Origin: Pieris napi
Taxonomy: Eukaryota > Arthropoda > Insecta > Lepidoptera > Pieridae
Assembly: GCF_905475465.1 (NCBI RefSeq)
Contig: NC_062238.1
Location: 2,956,501 to 3,020,500 of the forward strand
Length of the DNA: 64,000 bases
Reading direction: 5' to 3'
Shown here: in pieces, positions 20,555 to 30,800 of the stretch
Layout: every line of letters begins with the position of its first letter
Position numbering within the stretch: the stretch's first letter is position 1
Translations under genes and position numbers: made by a program
The notes under the pieces: model-generated
The model's input: only the letters and a program-made list of their open reading frames with translations
What the model was told of the DNA's origin: nothing
The model's database searches: none

Positions 20555-23500
20555 ATGGCCCTCCAAATCCTACAGGCGAACATCAACCACTGCGCCAAAG
20601 CTCAGGATCTTTTACTCCAGAGCATGGCGCAGTGGTTAATCAATATCACAATAGTATCGGAGCCGTATATGATCCCCCAGAGGGAAAACTGGTTTGGCGA
20701 CCGCAACGGTTTAGTTGCGATTGCCGTTTCGTTGCCTGAAGGCTTGCCTCAAGCCTCGCTAAAAGGAAATGGCTGCGTCGCTGTTAAACTAGAAAAAGTC
20801 GTTGTAATTGGAGCTTATTTTTCGCCGAACCGGAGTATTACAGAGTTCGAGGCCTTTCTGGCAGAAATGGGCTCCCTGGTGGAATGGGCTCGACCATTAA
20901 ATGTTATTGTTGCAGGGGATCTCAACGCGAAGTCGTCTATGTGGAACTCTCCGGTAACCGAAGCCCGTGGCGATGCGGTGGTTGATTGGATCGCCACTCA
21001 CAACTTGGTGATATTGAATCGAGGATCGGAACGCACATGCGTGCGAATGCAGGGCAGTTCTATCGTTGATGTAACTTTTGCATCCCCGGAACTAGCAAAT
21101 CGCGTCTCCAACTGGCGTGTACTTACAGAGGTTGAAACGCTTTCGGACCATAGGTACATTCGGTGCCTGGTGAGTCCCCATCAACAGCTATCACCAGCAA
21201 CTGGTAGATCAAATCAGCCTCCACCGGAAATAGGGCCAAAATGGTCCCGTAAAAAACTGGACTTTGACTCCCTGTCTTTGGCATCTTTGACAGAGGCGTG
21301 GTGCCCTAAGCCAAATACTATCTTAGCAGATAGAGAGGTGCAATGGTTCGGAGAGGCTTTGCGACGTATTAGCGACGCTGCAATGCCAAGGATCCGCCCT
21401 ATTCCGCCCCGCCGACAAGTGTACTGGTGGTCGCCTGAACTCACCCAGCTACGGACGGCTTGTGTAGTTGCCCGACGTCGCTACACCCGATTACGTCGAA
21501 GACGCCTTGCTCCACACGATCCGGAAGAAGAAAGAAGGTGCTACGGCGAATACCAAGCAGCAAAATTAACTTTGCGCATTGCAATTGGAGAGGCCAAAGA
21601 GAAAGCTTGGGAAGATCTTTTACAAACTTTAGAGCTAGACCCATGGGGGCGGCCATATAGGCTAGTGATGACCAAGCTGCGCCCCTGGCTTCCGCCACTC
21701 ACTACCACTCTAGAACCGGTGTTCCTGGATACGGTAGTCTCCGCACTATTCCCGGCTAACAGTTCGCATCCAACATCTCGCGACGACCTCCACTATGATG
21801 AGGAAGTCCCAGAAGTGACGCCTGAGGAACTCTCTGTTGCAGTACTTAAGCTTCAGAGCAAAAAGACAGCCCCCGGACCAGATGGTGTTCACGGGAAGGT
21901 CTGGGTCCATGTCCTCAATAACGGGCTGGAAGAGAGGTTTCGGGAGTTGCTAACCCATATTTTAAAGAACGGCCACTTTCCGAGTAGCTGGAAGACGGGA
22001 AAACTTGTATTATTAAAGAAAGAGGGTAAATCACCTGAGTCCCCATCGGCCTATAGGCCAATTGTTTTATTAAATGAAGCAGGCAAGCTATTCGAGCGAG
22101 TGCTAGCATCCCGCATAGTAAAACACCTTGCAACGGACGGGCCGGATTTGGCCGATACCCAATTCGGTTTCCGGCGCGCCCGGTCTACCATCGACGCCGT
22201 TGCAAGGCTAAGAGACGTTTGCGAGGAGACACTCGCGCAAGGAGGGGTGGTGCTGGCGGTGTCACTAGACATAGCAAACGCTTTTAACACCATTCCCTGG
22301 AATACCATTATAGACGGCTTAATCTTCCATGACGTGCCAGTATACCTCCGGCGCATGATAAGATCATACCTTTCGGCCCGTACCGTCATCTACCCGGGTC
22401 GGGGAGGTTGGAAGGAACACAGGGTTGCGTGTGGTGTTCCACAAGGGTCTGTTCTAGGCCCACTCCTATGGAATATCGGATATAACTGCGTCCTTCGTGG
22501 CTCACATCTGCAAGGCGTCAGCCTAATATGTTATGCCGACGACACACTTATCACTGCAAAAGGTCGTACATACAGAGAAGCTTGCATCCTCGCAACGGCG
22601 GGGGTGGCACAGGTTGTGGCGCAAATAAGGCGCATTGGCCTCCAAGTCGCCCTCGAGAAATCTGGGGCGGTCTGTTTCCACGGTCCAAGACGAGCTCCTC
22701 CTGACGGTACACAATTGGTCGTATGTGGTGTGCCCATAAGAGTAAGCCCCACTTTAAAGTATCTCGGGCTAGTCCTCGATTCTCGATGGACTTTTAAGGA
22801 TCACTTCTCGGCACTTGCCCCGAAGCTCGCTACCACGGCTATGGCACTCTGCCGGTTAATGCCAAATCTTGGTGGGCCGAGTGCGGGGTGTCGCCGGTTA
22901 TTTGCAGGTGTGGTCCGGGCGAAGGTCCTCTACGGATGCCCCATTTGGGCCGATTGTCTATTCGCTCAAAACAGGGCGATTCTAAGACAGTCGCAACGGG
23001 CGATGGCCATAAGGGTGGCAAGGGCGTACCGCACCGTCTCTTGCGAGGCAGCGTGTGTTATTGCAGGAACTGCCCCCTGGCACCTCGAAGCGGCTGCCCT
23101 AGCCAAGATCTATTGGCATAGGGCAGATAGTAGAAGTAGGGGTTTCGACCCCCTTCCTGAGCACATAAACATCTGGAGACGGGAAGCCCAAGTGACCGTC
23201 CTTCAGAAATGGATGGATGAGTTACAAGATCACAGGGCAGGAGTCTGGACAATTACATCTATACGTCCAGTGCTCAACTTGTGGGTAAATAGAAGATGGG
23301 GGGCACTCTCGTACCGACTCGTTCAGGTCCTCACAGGCCATGGATGTTTCGGTGGATACCTTCACAGGGTTGCCAGGAGGGAGGCATCCCCCATTTGTCA
23401 CGAGTGTGGTTTCGCAGACGACACAGCGCAACACACTTTAGAGGTTTGTCCGGCGTGGAGCTCTCAACGTAGCCTATTAACCGCCACCTTCGGTTTGGAC

Positions 23501-23950
23501 CTGTCGCTTCCAGTTATAGTGAAAGCTATGATGGAGGCTGACAGTGACGGTCCGTGGAACACTTTCAAAGCGTTCTGTGAGGCCGTCATTACACTTAAAG
23601 AGAATGCGGAGAGGGTTCGGGAGTGTAACCCAGACGCCGACCCTCAACGCAAAAAAAGGCCTGGAAGGAGACGTCGCGATTACGCACGTACTCCACTGGG
23701 ACCTTAGGACAGTATTTGGGCAACGCAGAAGTTGTGCTCACCAGCAGACTTATGACGGAGGCACGGATTAAGGGAAACTGTTACCGTGCCTACCGTCCAT
23801 AGTAACCAGATGGGGCTGTTGGGTTTTAGTGGGTAGTGTCCATTGCACCATACGGACTGACTCCCACACTCCCTGCGCCACTTTTAAATCGTTGCCCCGG
23901 CGCGGGGGTCAGTAAATTGATTTCCCAACAATAAAAAAAAAAAAAAAAAA
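18547..23950 (+). mobile_element. SART-like R1-clade retrotransposon, nearly full coding capacity (copy 4)
   Basis: A 5.4-kb insertion with ORF1, ORF2, a ~225-bp 3' UTR and an A-tail (about 23932-23950) followed by GTATATG, i.e. it entered a GGTTA-GTATATG boundary. The 5' UTR is missing: ORF1 is entered directly from a satellite spacer, so the element is 5'-truncated near the start of ORF1. The 3' UTR folds with TTGGG/CCCAA (23819-23823 with 23924-23928), GTGGG/CCCAC (23829-23833 with 23863-23867), GTCC/GGAC (23838-23841 with 23854-23857) and GCGCC/GGCGC (23875-23879 with 23899-23903). Known: SART1 needs its 3'-UTR structure for target-primed reverse transcription in TTAGG repeats. Confidence 0.93.
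20555..23707 (+). CDS. SART-like ORF2 protein: APE-type endonuclease and reverse transcriptase
   Basis: Complete 1050-residue ORF. Residues ~1-230 are the APE-like endonuclease that nicks the TTAGG target: QANINHC at the start, SEPY with catalytic Glu36, GDLNAK (121-126) and SDHR with SDH at 197-199. The reverse transcriptase follows: APGPDG (439-444), YRPIVLLNEAGK, QFGFRRARST, motif A SLDIANAFNTI, motif B GVPQGSVLGPLLWN (627-640), YADD (660-663) and LKYLGLVLDSRW. The C-terminal zinc knuckle CHECGFADDTAQHTLEVC is at 948-965 (CX2CX8HX4C), and the tail is basic. All catalytic residues are present and there is no stop, so the enzyme could be functional. It is translated probably by termination-reinitiation, because its ATG directly follows the ORF1 stop. 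Confidence 0.96.
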   Translation: MALQILQANINHCAKAQDLLLQSMAQWLINITIVSEPYMIPQRENWFGDRNGLVAIAVSLPEGLPQASLKGNGCVAVKLEKVVVIGAYFSPNRSITEFEAFLAEMGSLVEWARPLNVIVAGDLNAKSSMWNSPVTEARGDAVVDWIATHNLVILNRGSERTCVRMQGSSIVDVTFASPELANRVSNWRVLTEVETLSDHRYIRCLVSPHQQLSPATGRSNQPPPEIGPKWSRKKLDFDSLSLASLTEAWCPKPNTILADREVQWFGEALRRISDAAMPRIRPIPPRRQVYWWSPELTQLRTACVVARRRYTRLRRRRLAPHDPEEERRCYGEYQAAKLTLRIAIGEAKEKAWEDLLQTLELDPWGRPYRLVMTKLRPWLPPLTTTLEPVFLDTVVSALFPANSSHPTSRDDLHYDEEVPEVTPEELSVAVLKLQSKKTAPGPDGVHGKVWVHVLNNGLEERFRELLTHILKNGHFPSSWKTGKLVLLKKEGKSPESPSAYRPIVLLNEAGKLFERVLASRIVKHLATDGPDLADTQFGFRRARSTIDAVARLRDVCEETLAQGGVVLAVSLDIANAFNTIPWNTIIDGLIFHDVPVYLRRMIRSYLSARTVIYPGRGGWKEHRVACGVPQGSVLGPLLWNIGYNCVLRGSHLQGVSLICYADDTLITAKGRTYREACILATAGVAQVVAQIRRIGLQVALEKSGAVCFHGPRRAPPDGTQLVVCGVPIRVSPTLKYLGLVLDSRWTFKDHFSALAPKLATTAMALCRLMPNLGGPSAGCRRLFAGVVRAKVLYGCPIWADCLFAQNRAILRQSQRAMAIRVARAYRTVSCEAACVIAGTAPWHLEAAALAKIYWHRADSRSRGFDPLPEHINIWRREAQVTVLQKWMDELQDHRAGVWTITSIRPVLNLWVNRRWGALSYRLVQVLTGHGCFGGYLHRVARREASPICHECGFADDTAQHTLEVCPAWSSQRSLLTATFGLDLSLPVIVKAMMEADSDGPWNTFKAFCEAVITLKENAERVRECNPDADPQRKKRPGRRRRDYARTPLGP

Positions 23951-24695
23951 GTATATGAATATTTGGTCGCCGAGTTTCCGAGGCTTGAATGAACAATTAT
24001 TATTTAGATCGGAGCTGTCCAAAAAAACAAATATTATTTAGATGGGTTAGGTTAGGTTAGGTTAGGTTAGTATATGAATATTTGGTCGCCAAAGGCGACC
24101 AGGACGCCGAGAAGCCGAGGCTTGAATAAACAATTATTATTTAGATCGGAGCTGTCCAAAAAAACAAATATTATTTAGATGGGTTAGGTTAGGTTAGTAT
24201 ATGAATATTTGGTCGCCGAGTTTCCGAGGCTTGAATGAACAATTATTATTTAGATCGGAGCTGTCCAAAAAAACAAATATTATTTAGATGGGTTAGGTTA
24301 GGTTAGGTTAGGTTAGTATATGAATATTTGGTCGCCAAAGGCGACCAGGACGCCGAGAAGCCGAGGCTTGAATAAACAATTATTATTTAGATCGGAGCTG
24401 TCCAAAAAAACAAATATTATTTAGATGGGTTAGGTTAGGTTAGTATATGAATATTTGGTCGCCGAGTTTCCGAGGCTTGAATGAACAATTATTATTTAGA
24501 TCGGAGCTGTCCAAAAAAACAAATATTATTTAGATGGGTTAGGTTAGGTTAGGTTAGGTTAGTATATGAATATTTGGTCGCCAAAGGTGACCGGGACGTC
24601 GAGAAGCCGAGGCTTGAATAAAAAATTATTATTAAGATCGGAGCTGTCCAAAAAAACAAATATTATTTAGATGGGTTAGGTTAGGTTAGGTTAGA
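23951..24695 (+). repeat. TTAGG-containing composite satellite, block 5 (right end)
   Basis: A clean two-unit higher-order repeat of about 245 bp: a short type with private variant GAATGAACAATT (near 23986, 24234, 24479) alternates with a long hairpin type. The last (GGTTA)4 block ends at about 24695, 39 bp before a splice acceptor. Confidence 0.96.
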
Positions 24696-24734
24696 AATGA
24701 ATATGTTTGGGGAAATTTATAATTTTTTTTACAG

Positions 24735-24831
24735 GTGGTTACAGCTCAGGTGGAGGCGGCGGCGGCGGCGGTGGTAACTTCAGTAATGCCTCAAGTGGTG
24801 GTAATCAACGGCGGTTCTAATCCAATCTCTT
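24735..24831 (+). CDS. Protease-like gene, exon 1 of those visible
   Basis: Acceptor TTTTTTTTACAG, donor GTAAGT. The frame set by the next exons reads ...VVVINGGSNPIS with a polyalanine run from (GGC)n. It ends one base into a codon. The residue before INGG is Val, so normal trypsin-like activation cleavage is not expected. An alternative frame (Gly-rich) hits a stop before the donor. Confidence 0.7.
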
Positions 24832-27800
24832 GTAAGTATTCTTAACCATTGCTATCTATATAGACAAATAAATAAGGTGACCAGATTATGCGTAGCTGTC
24901 GTTTTTAGGATTTTTTTTACTAAAAATACAGGCGGTTACTTGTAATATCGTAAAATCTGAACAAGTCGATGAGACGTAACTAACGGATGTCTGTACGTTA
25001 CATTTAAAAATTTGTAGTTTTTCTTGCACTTTGTATTTAGTGTCATAGTATAAAATATGTTAACCAAAATCGGTTATCCGGCGTATAATGTAATTAATAG
25101 CAAAGTTATAGAGTAGTATTATATCTAGGCTAAATCCAGCCGCAAATGGAATATTTACGATTGTCAGTGTTATTATTGGAGATTTTAACCAATGGGAAGA
25201 GACATTTACGTACACTGCCTAGATTAAAAAAACATTACTGCTTAATTTCTTCCTGTTTGTGTGTTAAGAAAAAATTTATAATTATGCACAGCGTATGTCA
25301 CGTGGCCACTAGTCGCTGACAATTCACGAAATAAGCCGGTGATAACATATATTAATAATTATAGATAATTATAATTCATTTACATTTTATTAATATTCTG
25401 AACAGACAAGTTACACTTAAATCAACTGTCATGTCAACAACCTTGTTTTACTATACTTGGGTACAGTACTGTACTTCTGTACAGAAAAACGTTACGGCGT
25501 GTTACGTGACGTAATACTTGAACGCTCCCCAATCCAAACAGTGACAATCGCAAATGATGGGGCATAAGATTAAGTTATTTTCAGACATTCGTTAGTTGAC
25601 TTTAGAAATAAATTAGATAGTAGCTAATTAAGTAGTAGGTTATTTTTTATAACTAGGAATATAACATTTATCGTTGATATCGGATGTTCTATATGCTAGG
25701 TGTTCAATTATTTATAAGAGATTTTTAATACTTAGGTACCAAGTTGCGCTTAGATGAGATTAGGCAGGAGGTTAGAGTAGGACAGCACTAGTGAGGGCCG
25801 AGAGGAAACCACTACATAGGTTAGGTTACACAATTACCCTATAAAGGTAATGTGAGGAATCCTATTTCTGATCACAGTTTTTACATTATATTCACAGAAC
25901 ACTGTCCAATTATTATTAAGTTTGACATGAAGTCGTTATTTTCTTTGTGAAAACTGTGCATATGTTCCTAGGTAGTAAGAAAATGATATTTATACACTTT
26001 TACATAGATACTCTGACATTCCAGATTGGTTCAACTTATTTTTTGATCTTAGCTTATGTACATCAAATAAATTTGTAATTGTTACGCGGTCATGTCAAAT
26101 TTTATTTTTCGTTAAGGCTATGTATATTTCTAATTGTTTGGTGTTGTGTGCAATATTTAAATAATAAAAAAGTGAATTAAGCTTCGATAAAAAACCATTA
26201 AATTATTTCTATTTATAGACTTTTCATCAAATATTAAACCTTTAATATTTAGCAATTACTTAAATTTATTACATAAATCAAACAAGTATCACAGTAGTAG
26301 ATTGATACTAGTCGATCTATGATATAATATACGTTCGAAAGAGGTTTCATTATAAATCTTAACAAATTGAAAAACGCGTTTTAATCCCGAATGTGGGTAG
26401 TACTTTTATATTGGTAAAGTATCCTCCTACCCTGCAATCAATTAGTTTAAAATCTTATCTAGACTTAGAATCCTAAACATTTTGAATATGGAATATTTAA
26501 CTATTCAATCTTGAAACTTGGCCTTACCGAAATTAGCAGGTCATCAATCTTACCGAATTTAGTCCTGTTTGAGACAAGTGACTGACACCGGCCCAACTTA
26601 AATGCCCCTAAATACTCCTCGGACACCCTAAACGGTCCCAAGAGCCGAGGCTCGCAGCTCCAATCATATATAAAACTGTTTATATGACTGCTTCTCGAAC
26701 GCTCAACTATAGGAATATTTAAATCATAAAATTAATAAATTGCTTTAAAAAGTACACTGCAAAATGTACAGAAAATTATAACAGTATTTATATTGAATAG
26801 TATTACCAATTTCCGAAATTGAAATTCCGTACCAAGAGAATTAAATATATTTTACAATAATTTATTGAATTATATAAGGGGCATGAATATTTTATTAGTC
26901 TAATTTTCGGATCATTCAGATCGGTCCACGAACGGAGAAGTTATTCTTTAACATACACAAAACATTGAAAAAAATGTCTAATTGATAACCTTTTTACGTT
27001 TTTTTTTTCAGTTAAAAACTTTAAGATGGCAACACTAAATATCTATATTTGTAGTGTAGATTATTAATTTAAATATAAGCCAGTATACTATATTAGAGCT
27101 AGAGATTATACTAACATTTTTAGGGCAAGCGTTTGATTTTTGTGCCCATAAACCCGACACAAAAATTGTTTAGTCAGGAATCGAATACGAGACTTTTTTT
27201 CTGTAACTGGACTAAGGGAGGCAGCATATAAATATATAAATACATACGAGAATAAGCATTTATTGTTCCAAAACTCTAAATTCAAAAAATTGCATTTTAA
27301 GCAATGTCAAATAACGATCAGATTACGACAGCCATGGAGCCTAAATGACATTTTTAACAAATTCAAATGACAGCAAGTAATGCCATCTCACACGCCAAAC
27401 TTCGAACCATAAATCATTTTAGGAATTTCCAACACATCCATACTTTTATAAACTTGATGGATTACACCCTGATATTGAACGTGCGATATTTCTTTTCAAC
27501 ATGAATACGTGTTTTTATCTTCCCTCATTATTGTACCTATTGGTATTTGCATTTGGTTTGTACAAAACTGTATGGAAGCGTTTTTTACTTACAATCTGAC
27601 GCAGGGTCATGGAATGTAGTGTGTTTGTAGTTCTTGAGTAATGTAATACACACTAATTAGTACATAGTTTTAAATGTCCTTAAATGTGTTAAAGCAGTAA
27701 AAAGTAAAGCAGTGTTTGAGCAATGTTGGCCAAGTGCGACTCTCATCCCTGAGGTCGTAAGTTCGATCCCCGGCTGTGCACCAATGGACTTTCTTTCTAT

Positions 27801-30800
27801 ATGCGCATTTAACATTCGCTTGAACAATGAAAACATCGTGAGGAAACCGGCTTGCCTTAGACCCAAAAAGTCGATTGCGTGTGTCAGGCATAGTAGGCTG
27901 ATCCCCTACTTGCCTATTAGTTGACAAATAATCATGATAGTTTTGAAAAACATGGTTGAAGTTTTGAGTTTCGCTCAGCTCCACGTGACAAATAGCGATT
28001 CCAATTTAAATGATAAGTTGTCTTAACATTTATCTCTAATTAGCACTACATAGAAATAAGTACATCGAAATTGTGTTTTGTTTTTGATGCCAATTTTCAA
28101 TGTTACGGATTGTCACTGCCGGCACATTATTAACTTGTATTGAGTCAATAATTGAAATCAGAATTGCTTTTACAGAGTACTACGGCTAGTGTTAGCAGTG
28201 GTAATAGCTAGCTTTCTAAAATCGATATTGTTTTGTTCAGCCCTGCGATTCTGTAACTCACACAGCGGTTTTCGCATCGGCGGTCGCTCTCAAATCAGTC
28301 GTGAAGCAGTCATTTTATGATTTGGCATTCTGAAAAGGTGGGAGCTTGTAGTTTATAGTTTATCAGAATGCCAAATCATAAAATGACTGCTTCACGACTG
28401 ATTTGAGAGCGACCGCCGACGCGAAAACCGCTGTGTGAGTTCGTGAAGTGAGTTACAGAATCGCAGGGCAGATGTAGTATTAAGAAATGAATAAAAATTT
28501 ACAGATAAAAGAAAATAATCGCAGCGCTTCTGCGTAGTTATTAATTCTGTAACAAAGAAAATCTCAACGTAAAGTAACAAATAAAATCTAGATTGAAATA
28601 CGGTTTAATAATATTCAGCCGCAGAGTTCTCTGAAAGATTTTAATGAAAAGAAAATTTAATCAGCAAAAATAACTGAACGATACACGAGACTTTGCTAAT
28701 GCCTGGAAAACTTTAACCAATTTAATATTAAAGTTAACATTTGATTTATTTTATTACGGTTTCAAGATTTAATGTTTAATCAAGAATAAGTTTGAGCAAT
28801 CGTATTAAATCTCGTTATGCCCACAATGTGGCGGACATTTTTCTTATTTTATTGATTACATTTAGTTGCGCATTCTTTGCCTAACGTAAATTACCAATTA
28901 TTTAGGACCTGCCGATTTCCTATACGGACCTTAGTAAATATTTCAGAACGCGACTTCTCAGAAAGAATACCAAGCTTGTTCTGTACAAAACTCTGCTACG
29001 CCCAGTGTTCTCTTATGGTTCTGAAACTATGCAAGAAGGACGAGCTCAAGGAAGATTCTTCCAATAATTGTTGGCCCTGTTTGCGACGACGGTGTTTGGC
29101 TTATTCGCTACAATGAAGAACTTTATAACATCTATTACGCCGCCAACATCGTCCAATTCATAAAATGCAACAGGCTGAAGTGGTTGGGACATGTGCACCG
29201 AATGGAGGACGACAGAACCCCAAGGTACTTACAGAACTCACAGCCTGGTGGCAAGAGAAAACCGAGACCGAGGCTGTGTTGGTGGGATGGAGTTGTGAAG
29301 GACCTGGAAATAATAAATGTTCGAAGTTGGACGCAAGAAGCACGAGTTAGATTGCGATAGCCAAATATACTTAAGTAGGCTAAAGCCCACAAGGGGCTGT
29401 ATAGCCGGTGATGCAGAAGTGGGGTTAAATGTTAATTTCACTTAACGCATTAAATGTTATAAAAAAATAACGTGTTATACAAAACGTTAATTGCTAAATG
29501 TTAAATTTTGTTAAGGATACATTTTTTTAATATATTAAGTTAAAAATAACATTTGTTAATTTAACATTGCTGTTATATTATCTGTTTAGGATTTTGTTTT
29601 GCTAAAGAATAACATGTTATAAAAATATTATTTAATTAAGTATACGTATATTTTTAAGATGTAAGATAGAAGAGCACAGCGACCTTATATTTTGCTATAT
29701 TGGCGAAACTAAAGGACTATATGGAGTGGGATTCCTTATCAAGAAAATGTATAAAAATAACATCATCAACTTTATAGGAATCTCTGAAAGAGTAGCACTT
29801 CTACAAATGAAGTTTGATTGCTTCTCTTTTTCAATAATCCAAGCATATGCACCGACAGAGAGATCAACAGAAGAAGAAATTGAAAATTTTTACAAAGACA
29901 TTGAATTTGCTCACACAAAGACAGAAGGGAAGGTCATTGTCATGGGAGATTTCAACGCGAAAATAGGATGTCCAAAAACAAACTACTATCCAGTAATGGG
30001 AAAATTTGGTTACGGAGTGCGGAATGATAGAGGGGAACGGCTCTTAATTTATGCTCATCAATACAAACTATCCATAATGAACTCATTTTTCAAAAAGAAA
30101 GCAAGCTCTAGATGGACATGGTTATCACCCGACCACAAAACTAAAAATGAAATAGATTTTATTATGATAACCCACAACAAACTTATAACTAATATTGAGG
30201 TACTTAACAAAGTTGAATTCTCTTCCGATCATAGATTAGTGAGAGCAACATTACTTTTGAGTAGTCCAGTAAAGAGCAGAAAAACCTATACAACACCAGC
30301 TAATATCCCCAAGACAGAAACAGAAATAAAGTGCTACATCGGAAATCTACAAAAACATACAGAAAATATAAAAACAGACAGCATTGATATCCAAACATAC
30401 TACAATATCCTGGAAAAAGGCATAACAGAGAGCTTAAAATACAAAACCAATATGTATCCCCACCAACACAATATCTTCTCAAAAGACACAATGGAACTTT
30501 TAAAAAGGCGCACGGAACTACTACACACAAAGAACAAAACTAAAGATATGAAAACAGAACTAAGCAGAATATACAAAGAGACTAATAGATCAATCCGTAA
30601 GGACTACAACAACCACAGATACGAGATTATTACAAGGAACATTAAACATTTTAGAAGTGCCAAAAAAGCATACAAAGAACTAACTACACACAAGTCCTGG
30701 ATTCAAAAACTTGAAAATAACTCACTAAAAACAAAATCCAGAAAAGATGTAATAAATCACGCTACTAACTTCTACAAAAACTTATATAGTAAACAAAATA

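Noticed and set aside
4855..24695. Bona fide chromosome-end telomere
   Set aside because: Units are interrupted by spacers, and 39 kb of gene-bearing sequence follows on the side to which the G-strand points.
4855..24695. CRISPR-like repeat-spacer array
   Set aside because: Both parts are repetitive and satellite-like, and the organism is clearly a eukaryote.
24735..24831. Gly-rich reading frame of the first protease exon
   Set aside because: It meets a TAA before the donor and its phase does not fit exon 2; the frame ending INGGSNPIS fits.
27716..27780. Functional tRNA gene
   Set aside because: Pol III boxes are present but the sequence does not fold as a complete tRNA and recurs with a common body: a SINE.
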